Shown: piece by piece, positions 1 to 9,379 of the stretch
Numbering within the stretch: the stretch's first letter is position 1
How the letters are laid out: every line of letters starts with the position of its first letter
From: Gammaproteobacteria bacterium
Lineage (GTDB): Bacteria > Pseudomonadota > Gammaproteobacteria > Pseudomonadales > Halieaceae
NCBI GenBank assembly: GCA_030433415.1
Contig: JAUIMF010000001.1
Coordinates: 62,001 to 126,000, forward strand
DNA: 64,000 nt
Direction: 5' to 3'
Made by a program: the position numbers and the translations under genes
Notes under the pieces: generated by a model
The model's database searches: none
What the model saw: the letters and a program-made list of their open reading frames with translations, nothing else
What the model was told of the DNA's origin: nothing

Positions 1-102
1 CGCCAGGGTGGATTTGCGCTGCAAGAGATGGACAGCATGTACCTGCCGGGCACGCCGCGCTTTGCCGGTTTCAATTACTGGGGCACGGCGGAGCACGCCT
101 GA
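1..102 (+). CDS. SAM-dependent methyltransferase, C-terminal end (partial)
   Basis: Only the last 33 codons are inside the window, reading in frame 1 to a TGA at 100-102. The tail contains YLPGTPRFAGFNYWGTA, which resembles the end of class I (Methyltransf_11/UbiE-like) SAM-dependent methyltransferases, where a YLPGPxPxxYxYxG stretch is common. It ends 16 bases before the tamA start and so is probably in the same transcript. The substrate cannot be told, and the assignment rests on one short motif. Confidence 0.55.
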   Translation, partial: RQGGFALQEMDSMYLPGTPRFAGFNYWGTAEHA

Positions 103-118
103 GCACCTGAGAACTCCC

Positions 119-1873
119 GTGCGCCAGTTGCTGCTGACCGGGCTCGTCCTGGGTTTGCTCACGTCGCTCTCGAGTAGCGCGGCGACGCTGCGCTATCGCG
201 TCGAGGGTGTCGACGATGCGCTGCGCAGTAATATTCGTGCCTATCTGGGGCTGTCGCCTGAGACCCAGGCGGATGCGGAGCGGTTCCTGCTCGTTGCATC
301 CCAGCGCACGACCCGGGCACTGGAAGCCATGGGTTATTACCGGGCCGCCGTACGTATTGAGGAAGACCGCAGCGTCACACCCCGGCGCGTCACCGTGATC
401 GTGGACCCTGGTGATCCCCTGCTTTACACCGACGTACAGGCGAGTATTGCAGGGCCGGGCGAGGATGACGCCTCTCTGCTGGCGGTCCTCAAACAGCATG
501 TTCCAGCAGTGGGGGACGTGCTTCACCATGGCCGCTACGAACTGCTGAAGGAGGAGTTGCAGCAGCAGGCAAGACGTCAGGGCTACTTCGACGGCGAATT
601 CCAGACTGCGCAGATCGTCGTGGATGTCACCGCCGATACCGCAGCGATGAACCTGGTCTTTGCGACAGGGTCCCGCTACACATTTGGTGAGCTACGCGTT
701 GGCAGCACAGAGCAGGATCTCTCGCTGGTCAGACAACTCAGCCCCTTCGTTGAGGGTGAGCCCTATCGCGATGATCGCCTGCTGGTGTTACGCCAGCGGC
801 TGCTGCGTCCCGGGTACTTCCGTGGTGTGACGGTGCAGCCGCTGGTGAGCGAACGGCAAGATGGCCAAGTGCCCGTGCGCGTCGAACTGACACCTGCCTC
901 AGCGCACAGCTTTGAAGTGGGCGTGGGTTACAGCACCGATACACGGCAACGATTGTCGCTCGTGTGGCAGAGCCCGCGCCTGAATACCTGGGGCCACAGC
1001 CAGGAGACCAGCCTGCGTTGGTCCCCTGTGAATCCGGAAGCACGCTTTACTTATAGTATTCCCCTGGACCCGGCATCCAACGACGTCCTTCAGGGCATCG
1101 CCCGACTTGAGGACAATGAATACGGTGATCTCGAAAGCCACCAGCGGGCATTCTCCCTGCGACGTGAGCGGACCCAGGGCGCTCGCGTAACCAGTGTGCA
1201 CGCGCGAATTCTCGATGAGGAGTGGGGCGTGTTTACCGACAGCTTCTCGGCAAACTTCGTACTCGCCGGGGTTACATTTTCCCAGCGTTACCGCCGCGGC
1301 TCGCTGGTGGATCCTGAGCTGGGATTCAGTCAGTTTTACAGCATAGAGGGTGCGAGCATTGCGGCGGGTTCCGATGAGGATGTGCTGCGTCTCTATGGCA
1401 GCCTGGCGGGTGTATACCGTCTGGGTGAAAAGTGGCGTGCTGTGGCACGTGGCGAAGTGGGGCACCTGTGGAGCAGCAGTCGCCAACCCCAGGACCTTCC
1501 TCCCTCGCTGGCGTTCTTCGCCGGGGGCGACAACAGCATTCGGGGCTATGGCTACCAATCGGTTGGACGAGAAGTGGCACCGCGCCTGCTCGATGCACAG
1601 GACGAGGTGGCGGCGAAGTCCCTGGTCGTCGGCGGCTCGCGTCTGCTGACAGGCAGTCTCGAGGTGCAGCGCTACTTTGGCGAGCGCTGGCGGGGGGCGC
1701 TGTTCGTGGACGCGGGCGATGCCTTCGTCGATGATTTTGAAACGAATATCGGCATTGGTTTTGGCGTGCATTACCTCTCGCCAGTAGGCGCCCTGCGTGT
1801 TGAACTGGCCAACCCGGTGACCCGGGACGGCGGCTCCTGGCGCCTGCATATCAACATTGGAGCCGAGTTTTGA
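119..1873 (+). CDS. tamA: TamA, Omp85-family outer-membrane translocation and assembly protein
   Basis: TamA is an outer-membrane Omp85 protein that works with TamB in envelope assembly and lipid transport. The GTG at 119 is chosen because it gives a clean signal peptide (MRQLLLTGLVLGLLTSLSSSAA) directly before the mature start TLRYRV; an earlier in-frame start would run into the upstream gene. The product is 584 residues, close to E. coli TamA. Residues about 22-250 look like three POTRA domains. The rest is a 16-strand barrel with a conserved RGY in loop 6 (SIRGYGYQSVG) and a terminal phenylalanine (INIGAEF) typical of barrel sorting signals. The stop overlaps the TTG start of tamB, as expected for a translationally coupled tamAB operon. 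Confidence 0.93.
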   Translation: MRQLLLTGLVLGLLTSLSSSAATLRYRVEGVDDALRSNIRAYLGLSPETQADAERFLLVASQRTTRALEAMGYYRAAVRIEEDRSVTPRRVTVIVDPGDPLLYTDVQASIAGPGEDDASLLAVLKQHVPAVGDVLHHGRYELLKEELQQQARRQGYFDGEFQTAQIVVDVTADTAAMNLVFATGSRYTFGELRVGSTEQDLSLVRQLSPFVEGEPYRDDRLLVLRQRLLRPGYFRGVTVQPLVSERQDGQVPVRVELTPASAHSFEVGVGYSTDTRQRLSLVWQSPRLNTWGHSQETSLRWSPVNPEARFTYSIPLDPASNDVLQGIARLEDNEYGDLESHQRAFSLRRERTQGARVTSVHARILDEEWGVFTDSFSANFVLAGVTFSQRYRRGSLVDPELGFSQFYSIEGASIAAGSDEDVLRLYGSLAGVYRLGEKWRAVARGEVGHLWSSSRQPQDLPPSLAFFAGGDNSIRGYGYQSVGREVAPRLLDAQDEVAAKSLVVGGSRLLTGSLEVQRYFGERWRGALFVDAGDAFVDDFETNIGIGFGVHYLSPVGALRVELANPVTRDGGSWRLHINIGAEF

Positions 1874-4800
1874 AACCGCGCCAATCCCGGGGTCGGACTC
1901 TGCGCCAAACGATACGCTGGACGCTCGGCGTAACGCTTCTCACCTTACTGGTGGTCGGCCCGGCGTTGATGCTGTTCACGCAGTTGGGTCTGAGGATGCT
2001 GGTAACCCTGGCGCCACGCATCGATCTTGAGGTGGCGGGCGTTGAGGGCAGTCTTGTTGGCGGCGCTCGGGCGAGCAGACTCCGATATGCGAATGAGTCG
2101 GTGCTCGTGGTCGCCGAAGGTGTAGAAGTCAAAGTGGACTGGCGCTGTGCCGTGTATTCCACCGTCTGCCTGCGCCACGCGCATATCGAGCATCTTGAAT
2201 TGGACGTCTTTACGAGCGGTGGGTCGCGTGAACCCGTGGCCCTGCCACTACCCTGGGGGCCCGACGTTGAGATCGATACGCTGACTATCAACACCCTCGC
2301 CGTGGCGTCGGGCGATTGGCGTGAACGTATCGACAAACTGGAGCTACGAGGCTCGCTTTCTGCAACGCAACTGCGGATTGATCACCTCGCGTTGCATCGC
2401 GAGGACGCCGCGCTCAACGCCAGTGGCAGTCTGAATCCCCTGGGTCAGTGGCGCCTGGTCTCACAACTGCAATTCGGATCGTTACCATCGCCGGAACAAC
2501 TGACGCTACCACTGCACTATAGACTCTCGGCCAGCGGCGACTTGCAGGCACTGCAGGCATCGCTGGAGTCCCCGCAAAATCCGCAGCTGCGTCTGGATAT
2601 GAAGGCGCAGCCACGCGGTGATCTGTTGCACCTGTCGGGAGTGGCCCAGGGAGTCACTTCCCTTATCAACAACCCACAACAGCTTCGTGGTGTTGAGGCG
2701 GTGGGAGGGTTGACCTTTGATGTGACGCTGGGAAATGCGCTGTTGGATCTGCAGCTCATTCAGGACCTGGCAGGTATCGAAGCACGTCCGCTGACGGTGG
2801 CGGTACATCTACAGGCCGATGGGAGCGACTGGCAGCTCAAACAGGCGGAGCTGCGACGCGACGGCGAGTTACCGCGGGTGGAAGTGTCCGGTCCTCTGGG
2901 TACGCCCACGGCGCTGACACCCCGGCTGCAACTGCGCTTTTTGGACTTTACGCCTGTTCCCGAATTTGGACGTGTCCTGGAGCGTGTCAACGGGAGTGCC
3001 TCTTTGCAGTTTGCGATCGAGGACGTCGTGAACAGCTGGCAACTGCAGAGCGAAGCACTTGTGCTGGATATTGCGGCACAGCGCTACGTGATCAGTGCGG
3101 ATTTGCGGGCGGCGGACAAACTACCAGCGGGGAGTGCACAGGTGCAGGGCCGTGGTCTCGACGATCAACCACTGACGCTGATGTACGCGCGGGGTGACGA
3201 GGTAGATGCGGCAGCACGCGTATGGTCACCAGAGGCGATCACTTATCAGCATCTAAGCTTCAGTAACGTCGATCTGGAGCTGGTGCCGGGAGCTGAACTG
3301 CAGATGCAGCTACGTACCAGGGGCGATATTGAGACCACGTTCCGTGTGCGTAGCCGAGAGTCCGCCACGGGGGCGGAGTTTTCTGTTGAGCCGTTTGTAT
3401 TGGCATACCAGGGCCAGTCAATACGCAGTGATGCAGCGGTACACGGACGGTGGCGCAGGGATGCCCGGACGTTTGAGATCGATGCGATATGCCTCATTTG
3501 GCGCGAGTCGTCGGTCTGCGGCGAAAACCTGCGCCTCGGCGAGCAAGGCGAGGTGAACCTTGCCTTGAGCGTACACGAGGACTATCGCGGGGAGGTGTCT
3601 GGCAAACCGTTTGCTGTGGCGGGTCGGGGCAAGGGTGAGGTAGGGGTCCGCTGGAGAGAGCGGGTGCTTGAGTACGCAGACGTCGACCTGGATTTCTCGC
3701 AGTTGTCCTTTGACGCCTTCGCGGCATCGAACACGTCAGCGCCTGTGGTGTTCGATGTCGCGCGAGTGAAAGGGAGGCTTGATCCGACCGGCGAAACGCT
3801 GACGGTGGAATTGACTTCTCCGCGGGCGGGGGCCCTGACTGGAGCGTTCTCGCGTCGATCCGGTGAGCTCGACGGCGAACTCCGTTTGGACGCACTGGGG
3901 CTGGTGGCCCTCGACGATATGCTGCCTGAACTGGATCTGCACACCGGTCAGATTGATGGTCGGGTGCGAGTTGCAGGTACGCTGTCCCATCCGCGCTTTG
4001 AGGGACGACTGAATCTTCGTGATGGTGCGGCAACCTTGAGCACGCTAGAAACGGAACTTGTGGACGTCGATCTTGATCTGATCAGCGATGCGCAGTCGCT
4101 CGTGGTACACGGGACTGCCATGCTCGGTTCCGGGCCCGTCAGGGTAGAGGGAGTCTGCTGCGACGACGAGCGATTCCGGTTGACGATAGAGGGTGATCGC
4201 AATCGTCTACGCCATGCCGTTGGCCTGGATGTTGTTGCGTCATCGCGGCTCGCCCTGGATTTTACGCGTGAAAGCCTGACCGTCCGTGGCGATGTGGATG
4301 TGCACGAGGGGCTACTGGAGCACAACGCTCTACCTGACGGAGGCGTGCCCATTTCTCGTGATGTGATACGTGTGGATACACCTGATGGGCCTGTGAGACG
4401 TTTTATGCTGGTGGCGGATCTGGGCACCCATATTGAACCCGGTTTTACGCTGCGTACCTCGATGCTTGAAGCGACGCTCGGCGGCGACCTCCGTTTGCAG
4501 CGGCGTGCGGATGACAGCACCAGCCTCTTTGGTGATCTACAGGTGCTCGGCGGGGAGTTACGTGCCTACGGACAGACGCTGCGACTGGGAGATGGCTCCG
4601 TAGGATTTCTCGGCGATCCCCTGAACCCCGACCTGAACCTCAGTGCCGAGCGGGAGATTCGAGGCGAGAATCTGCGCGTGGGCTTTCGTGTTCGGGGCAG
4701 CCTCGACGAACCGGAACTGGTGCTGTTTTCAGATCCCCAGCTTCCTGAACGTGAAACCCTGTCCTATCTGGTGCGGGGTCGCGGACCGGATGCGGGTGCG

Positions 4801-5112
4801 AGCGTTGATGGTACGGCCATGGCCTTGTCGCTGGGTGCATCGGCATTGAATCGCTCCGGCGTACTTGCGCCGCTGGAATCCATTCCGGGGCTGTCAGACG
4901 TAAGTCTCAGTGCAGAGGGTTCCGATGACGACGTCGCGGCAACGATCAGTGCCTACGTCGGGCGGCGTCTCTACCTGAGTTACGGTGTGGGTCTCTATGA
5001 GCCGATCAGCGCGCTGACGGCGCGCCTGTATCTCAGGTCAAGACTGTGGCTTGAGGTCGTGAGTCGCCTCGAAAGTTCCTTTGATCTGTACTACCGCTTC
5101 GATATCGATTGA
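1870..5112 (+). CDS. tamB: TamB, inner-membrane-anchored translocation/assembly (DUF490) protein
   Basis: This large AsmA-like/DUF490 protein spans the periplasm and partners TamA. The start is a TTG at 1870 that shares bases with the tamA TGA (TTGA overlap). An N-terminal membrane anchor (about residues 18-38) is followed by roughly 1,000 residues of repetitive beta-strand-rich sequence, as in the lipid-transfer groove of the family. The conserved DUF490 domain occupies the last third and the protein ends with an aromatic YYRF motif. At 1,080 residues it is shorter than E. coli TamB (1,259), which is within the family's spread. Confidence 0.92.
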   Translation: MKPRQSRGRTLRQTIRWTLGVTLLTLLVVGPALMLFTQLGLRMLVTLAPRIDLEVAGVEGSLVGGARASRLRYANESVLVVAEGVEVKVDWRCAVYSTVCLRHAHIEHLELDVFTSGGSREPVALPLPWGPDVEIDTLTINTLAVASGDWRERIDKLELRGSLSATQLRIDHLALHREDAALNASGSLNPLGQWRLVSQLQFGSLPSPEQLTLPLHYRLSASGDLQALQASLESPQNPQLRLDMKAQPRGDLLHLSGVAQGVTSLINNPQQLRGVEAVGGLTFDVTLGNALLDLQLIQDLAGIEARPLTVAVHLQADGSDWQLKQAELRRDGELPRVEVSGPLGTPTALTPRLQLRFLDFTPVPEFGRVLERVNGSASLQFAIEDVVNSWQLQSEALVLDIAAQRYVISADLRAADKLPAGSAQVQGRGLDDQPLTLMYARGDEVDAAARVWSPEAITYQHLSFSNVDLELVPGAELQMQLRTRGDIETTFRVRSRESATGAEFSVEPFVLAYQGQSIRSDAAVHGRWRRDARTFEIDAICLIWRESSVCGENLRLGEQGEVNLALSVHEDYRGEVSGKPFAVAGRGKGEVGVRWRERVLEYADVDLDFSQLSFDAFAASNTSAPVVFDVARVKGRLDPTGETLTVELTSPRAGALTGAFSRRSGELDGELRLDALGLVALDDMLPELDLHTGQIDGRVRVAGTLSHPRFEGRLNLRDGAATLSTLETELVDVDLDLISDAQSLVVHGTAMLGSGPVRVEGVCCDDERFRLTIEGDRNRLRHAVGLDVVASSRLALDFTRESLTVRGDVDVHEGLLEHNALPDGGVPISRDVIRVDTPDGPVRRFMLVADLGTHIEPGFTLRTSMLEATLGGDLRLQRRADDSTSLFGDLQVLGGELRAYGQTLRLGDGSVGFLGDPLNPDLNLSAEREIRGENLRVGFRVRGSLDEPELVLFSDPQLPERETLSYLVRGRGPDAGASVDGTAMALSLGASALNRSGVLAPLESIPGLSDVSLSAEGSDDDVAATISAYVGRRLYLSYGVGLYEPISALTARLYLRSRLWLEVVSRLESSFDLYYRFDID

Positions 5113-5172
5113 TGGACACGACATCATGCATGCAGAAAAACCGATGGATGTAGTCGCGAGGGTAGTGCAACC

Positions 5173-6219
5173 ATGGATCCTCTGACCCAGGGCAGCCTGG
5201 GCGCCGCATTGCCCCTGAGCGCCGCAAAACGCGGTGAGCAGACCATGGCCATGATCTGTGGGTTTCTTGCCGGTATGGCGCCAGATCTCGATGTGTTGAT
5301 TCGCTCATCATCGGACCCGCTGCTGTTTCTGGAGTATCACCGCCAGTTCACCCACTCCCTGGTGTTTATTCCGGTGGGTGCGGCATTGGTGAGCCTGGCG
5401 CTTTGGGGGATCTTCGGTCGGCGCCGGGGCTGGGCACCGATGCGCGTCTATCTCTATTGCCTGCTTGGCTACGCGACCCATGCCTTGCTCGATGCCTGTA
5501 CCACCTACGGCACGCAGTTGCTCTGGCCGTTCACCGATCGACGCTTCGCCTGGAACAACGTGTCGATCATCGATCCCCTCGTGACGATCCCCCTCATCGT
5601 CGGTATCGTTTTCGGGCGCTGGCGCCAGACACCCTGGCCGCCGCGCGCAGCCTTTGTCTGGGTGCTCTGCTACCTGTGCCTGGGAGTGCTGGCACGGGAC
5701 TGGGCGCGGGAGGAGGGCTACGTGCTGGCCCGGTCCCGCGGGCATACGCCGTTACACCTGGAGGCGAAACCGAGCTTCGCCAACATCATTCTCTGGAAGA
5801 TCGTGTATCGCGACGGTGACCGCTACTACGTGGACGCGGTGCGCCTTGGGCCCAGGCCCCGGGTTTATCCCGGAGCTTCCGTGGCGGCGTTGGATCTGTC
5901 ACGGGACCTGCCCTGGCTCGACCCGACGTCGGTTCAGGCTCGCGACGTGGAGCGATTCCGCTGGTTCAGCATGGGATATCTGGCGGTGGATCCGCACCAG
6001 CCCGGGCGCATCATGGATCTGCGTTATTCGTTGCTACCGAATGAAATTCGACCCCTGTGGGGCATCGAACTGAACCCCACGGCGCAGCAGGAGCACGTGC
6101 TATACACGACGCTCCGAGGCACCGATCGTGACACGCTGGCGTCGCTGGTGGCGATGCTCCGCGGCAGGGACCTTCCGCTTACGCCTCGGCCGCCGTCCAA
6201 CTCGCCTGTGCCGCCCTGA
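5173..6219 (+). CDS. YdjM/YbcI-type inner-membrane metal-dependent hydrolase
   Basis: The N-terminal half has the hallmarks of the LexA-regulated membrane-bound hydrolase family (PF04307): MDPLTQGSLGAALP at the start, GMAPDLDVL and HRQFTHSLVF, whose Asp and His residues are the presumed metal ligands. Several transmembrane helices lie in residues about 25-190. The last 150 residues are a soluble domain of unknown role. The physiological substrate of this family is not established. The 3' end overlaps the convergent aminotransferase gene by 41 bases. Sixty bases separate it from tamB, so cotranscription is possible. Confidence 0.85.
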   Translation: MDPLTQGSLGAALPLSAAKRGEQTMAMICGFLAGMAPDLDVLIRSSSDPLLFLEYHRQFTHSLVFIPVGAALVSLALWGIFGRRRGWAPMRVYLYCLLGYATHALLDACTTYGTQLLWPFTDRRFAWNNVSIIDPLVTIPLIVGIVFGRWRQTPWPPRAAFVWVLCYLCLGVLARDWAREEGYVLARSRGHTPLHLEAKPSFANIILWKIVYRDGDRYYVDAVRLGPRPRVYPGASVAALDLSRDLPWLDPTSVQARDVERFRWFSMGYLAVDPHQPGRIMDLRYSLLPNEIRPLWGIELNPTAQQEHVLYTTLRGTDRDTLASLVAMLRGRDLPLTPRPPSNSPVPP

Positions 6220-7366
6220 GTGCTGCGCCGGGCTCTACCGTCAGCCCCTGCTGCTGCAGCGCTGCTTCGAGGGCGGTGAGGCACAACACGACGTTGCGAC
6301 GGCGGCTGGAGTGGCCCATCAGGCCAACGCGCCAGGTCTTGCCTGCCAGGGCGCCCAGACCCGCACCGATCTCCAGATCGTAGTCCTGCAGAAGCTGTGT
6401 GCGCACCGTGGCGTCGTCGATGCCTTCGGGAATGCACACGGCGTTGAGCTGCGGCAGTCGGTGCTCCGCCGCGACAGCCATCTGCAAGCCCATGGCTTCC
6501 AGTCCCGCGACCAGGGCGTCGTGGTTACGGGCGTGACGGGCGATGGCCGCGTCCAGGCCCTCGTCGCGCAGCATTACCAGCGATTCATGCAATGCATACA
6601 GCGCATTGACTGGCGCAGTGTGGTGATAGGCACGTTTGGTTTCGCCGCCCCAGTAGCCCATGACTAACTGCATGTCGAGGAACCAGCTCTGCACTTTGTG
6701 CTCTCTGGCCATGATGCGCTCTACGGCGCGCTGGCTGAAGGTGACAGGCGAAATGCCAGGCACGCTGGACAGGCATTTCTGTGAGCCGGAGTACACCGCG
6801 TCGGCACCCCATTCATCCACCTTGAGCTCAATGCCACCGAGCGACGTGACCGTATCCATGATCACCAGGGCGTTGTTGTCGTGGGCGAGGGCACACAGGG
6901 TTTTGGCGTCGCTGCGCACACCGGTCGACGTTTCGGCATGGACAAAGGCCAGCGTCGATGCCTCAGGATGATCAGCGAATGCCTGTCGGACCTTTGCCAC
7001 GCTGACCGGATCGCCCCAGGCGTCCTCTACCATCACCGCCGTAGCACCGCACCGTTCCACGTTCTCTTTCATGCGACCGCCGAACACACCGTTCTGGCAC
7101 ACGATGACCGTGTCACCCGGCGATAGCAGATTGACGAAGCAGGCTTCCATACCTGCGGAACCCGGTGCCGAAATGGGCAGAGTTAGCTGGTTTTCCGTCT
7201 GAAACGCGTACTGAAGCAGTTCCTTGATCTCATCCATCAGGGCGATGAACTGGGGGTCGAGATGCCCGATGGTCGGTTGACCCAGAGCGGCGAGCACCCG
7301 GGGTGCGACATCCGAGGGGCCCGGGCCAAGAAGCGTGCGCTGGGGCGGAAAGAAGCTGGAAGTCAC
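6179..7366 (-). CDS. Class V PLP aminotransferase (alanine-glyoxylate/serine-pyruvate type)
   Basis: A 395-residue fold-type I PLP enzyme. TLLGPGPSDVAPRV is the conserved N-terminus of the alanine-glyoxylate/serine-glyoxylate aminotransferase group. SAPGSAG (about residue 67) binds the cofactor phosphate, Asp171 (VIMDTVTSLGG) should contact the pyridine nitrogen, and Lys197 in SGSQKCLS is the Schiff-base lysine. The likely reaction moves an amino group from alanine or serine to glyoxylate, but substrate preference cannot be read from sequence. The start is a GTG with an AGAGG ribosome-binding site about 10 bases upstream. The gene is alone on the minus strand. Confidence 0.88.
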   Translation of the reverse strand: MTSSFFPPQRTLLGPGPSDVAPRVLAALGQPTIGHLDPQFIALMDEIKELLQYAFQTENQLTLPISAPGSAGMEACFVNLLSPGDTVIVCQNGVFGGRMKENVERCGATAVMVEDAWGDPVSVAKVRQAFADHPEASTLAFVHAETSTGVRSDAKTLCALAHDNNALVIMDTVTSLGGIELKVDEWGADAVYSGSQKCLSSVPGISPVTFSQRAVERIMAREHKVQSWFLDMQLVMGYWGGETKRAYHHTAPVNALYALHESLVMLRDEGLDAAIARHARNHDALVAGLEAMGLQMAVAAEHRLPQLNAVCIPEGIDDATVRTQLLQDYDLEIGAGLGALAGKTWRVGLMGHSSRRRNVVLCLTALEAALQQQGLTVEPGAALRAAQASWTAAEA

Positions 7367-7497
7367 GATGTATTACCTCTCGACATGGGATGATTCCGGG
7401 GCGCGCGAGTATACCTAGCACCGTGACGATGTGACAGCGCCCCTTGAGGCGCGACCGGCCCTGTGTCAGCATCTCGGCCTTTCCCCGGATTCTTCTG

Positions 7498-8211
7498 ATG
7501 TTCTTGTCTTCCCAGTCTGCCCCGCAAGTGCTCGCAGTCGCGTGCGCCAGGCTGTCGGTTCTCGGCCTGCTGTTGCTCGGTGCCTGCGCCGCGCCTGAGC
7601 GCGTCACGCAGGAAGTGGCCGCCGAACCGGTGGATATGAGTGGCCACTGGGAGCTGGATTACGGTCGCAGCGATAACCTGCAAGCGCGTTTCAACAGCAT
7701 GATGCGCGACCAGCGAAAACAGCAGGCCAGCCGTCCACCCACCGAACGCGCGGGTGGCGTGGTGGTCGGCTCGCCCACGTCGTCGCAGGAAACGCTCGTC
7801 GGTCTGGCCCAGATGGCGGAGCTCGTGACCCAGTCACAGTTACTCGAAATCGAACAGAGCCGTGTGGCGATACGGGTACAGCGCGAAGACAACTTCTCGC
7901 TGGCCTGTGATTACGGCCCCGATGCTCCCGTCGAAACGGATTACGGCGTTGGTCGGGAGCGCTGCTTCTGGGATGGTAGGCAGCTCGTATTTCAGCTGCG
8001 CCTTCCCGAAGGCCTGGATATCGTGCATCGCCTGTCTGTTGCAGAGTCCGGGCAGACCCTGGGGATTGTGACGAGTCTCTATTCCACGGGGGTTTCCGTG
8101 CCGTTTTCGATTCGTCGTATCTATCGCCGCTACGAGCCGGGGAGCAGTGGCTATCGGTGTAAGGAGACCCTGACCCGAGGTCGCGTGTGTACTACGGAGT
8201 CGGCGCCATGA
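7498..8211 (+). CDS. Putative lipoprotein of unknown function
   Basis: The ATG at 7498 gives a 237-residue protein with a short N-region, a hydrophobic helix and a lipobox (LLLLGAC), so it should be lipidated and held in the envelope. An earlier TTG at 7444 would push the signal sequence inward and is less likely. The mature part opens with MSGHWELDYGRSDNLQARF, a small beta-rich domain that I cannot place in a named family. The last codons overlap the next lipoprotein gene (ATGA), so the two products are probably made together. Confidence 0.72.
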   Translation: MFLSSQSAPQVLAVACARLSVLGLLLLGACAAPERVTQEVAAEPVDMSGHWELDYGRSDNLQARFNSMMRDQRKQQASRPPTERAGGVVVGSPTSSQETLVGLAQMAELVTQSQLLEIEQSRVAIRVQREDNFSLACDYGPDAPVETDYGVGRERCFWDGRQLVFQLRLPEGLDIVHRLSVAESGQTLGIVTSLYSTGVSVPFSIRRIYRRYEPGSSGYRCKETLTRGRVCTTESAP

Positions 8212-9338
8212 TCAGTCGCCTTCGCGAGCTGCTCCTGCTGCTCACTCTGGGACTCGGCGCCTGCCAGACCGGTCCGGTCAGCTCTGTGCCGACCGTAAAC
8301 AAGCCAGTCGCAGAGGTCGTCCCCGCCGTGGGTGATGTACCCCTGCAAGTGGTATCGCCGCTTTCGCCGGTGCTCGATATGGCGGTGGTGGTCTTTGATC
8401 AGGGCGTGGGTGAGAGCGAAGACGCACAGCGCGTGTTTCCTACCGTGCGCAAGGCGGAGTCGTTGCTCATGCCGGTCACGCTGGCCAGAACCCTGGAAGC
8501 CAGTGGTGCGTTCCCCCTGGTGCGTGTGGTGCACGATGGCAGAATCACATTACCCCTTGTCCTCACGGGCGAAATTATTCGCGCTGACGGGGCCGAGCTG
8601 GAATTGCGTCTGGAACTGCGCGCCGCCGACGGCGATGTATTGCTCAATCGTCGCTATAGAGACGTCGCCCAGCCGTCCGACTACCCCGTTGCAGAAGGTG
8701 AGGAGCCCTTCGCGGATCTTTATCGCGCGGTGAGCAATGATGTACTGCGTGCTGTCAATGCACTGTCGGTGTCGCGGCGGGAGCACCTTCAACGCCTGGC
8801 CCTGCTGGATTTTGGTGCGCAGATGGCGCCGGGCACGTTCTCGCGATTCGTCGAGGCTGGCGTCGACGGGCGAAGACAGGTTGTATCGTACCCCGCCGAG
8901 GGTGACCCCATGCTGAGTCGCCTGCAGCGTATTCGGCGGCAGGACGATCTGTTCATCGATACCGTCGACGAGCAGTACAGCGATCTGTACGACCGCGTTG
9001 TACTCAGCTACGGTCTCTGGCGCGAATACAGCTTCGAGTTGCAGCGCTACGGCGAGGATTACCGCGAGCAGGCACAGGAGCGTAAGCGCACGGCGCGTCG
9101 GGGCACCTTTGGCGCGATGCAGCAGGTTTACGCCAGCTACCGCAAGGTGAAGATACAGGAGGAGGATCTGCGCGACCTGGTCGCGGGCTTTGCCGGAGAA
9201 TCCCTCGAGACCGTGCTGGAGGTCGATGACGGCGTGATTCGCCTGCAGGGCAGCGTCGATGAACGCTACGCGCAGTGGCGTAGCATCATGGAGCGCATCT
9301 ACGGCCTTGAATCTGCAGTGCCTGATGCCGCGCGATAG
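8208..9338 (+). CDS. Putative lipoprotein of unknown function
   Basis: The ATG at 8208 overlaps the previous stop and yields 376 residues starting MISRLRELLLLLTLGLGAC, a textbook lipoprotein signal ending in the lipobox LGAC. The mature protein has an LDMAVVVFDQGV-like strand followed by a region resembling domains that read or bind a cognate ligand in the envelope, then a long, charged, alpha-helical C-terminal half (about residues 230-376). I do not recognise the family. The ATGA coupling to the upstream lipoprotein suggests a two-protein envelope unit. Confidence 0.72.
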   Translation: MISRLRELLLLLTLGLGACQTGPVSSVPTVNKPVAEVVPAVGDVPLQVVSPLSPVLDMAVVVFDQGVGESEDAQRVFPTVRKAESLLMPVTLARTLEASGAFPLVRVVHDGRITLPLVLTGEIIRADGAELELRLELRAADGDVLLNRRYRDVAQPSDYPVAEGEEPFADLYRAVSNDVLRAVNALSVSRREHLQRLALLDFGAQMAPGTFSRFVEAGVDGRRQVVSYPAEGDPMLSRLQRIRRQDDLFIDTVDEQYSDLYDRVVLSYGLWREYSFELQRYGEDYREQAQERKRTARRGTFGAMQQVYASYRKVKIQEEDLRDLVAGFAGESLETVLEVDDGVIRLQGSVDERYAQWRSIMERIYGLESAVPDAAR

Positions 9339-9379
9339 GTTACCTTGGTAACTAATCCAGTCTGGAGAATGCGGTAGCG

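Noticed and set aside
899-1849. A 316-codon open frame on the minus strand opposite tamA
   Set aside because: It lies entirely within a well-supported gene, has no plausible ribosome-binding site and no family resemblance. It is a shadow of codon bias.
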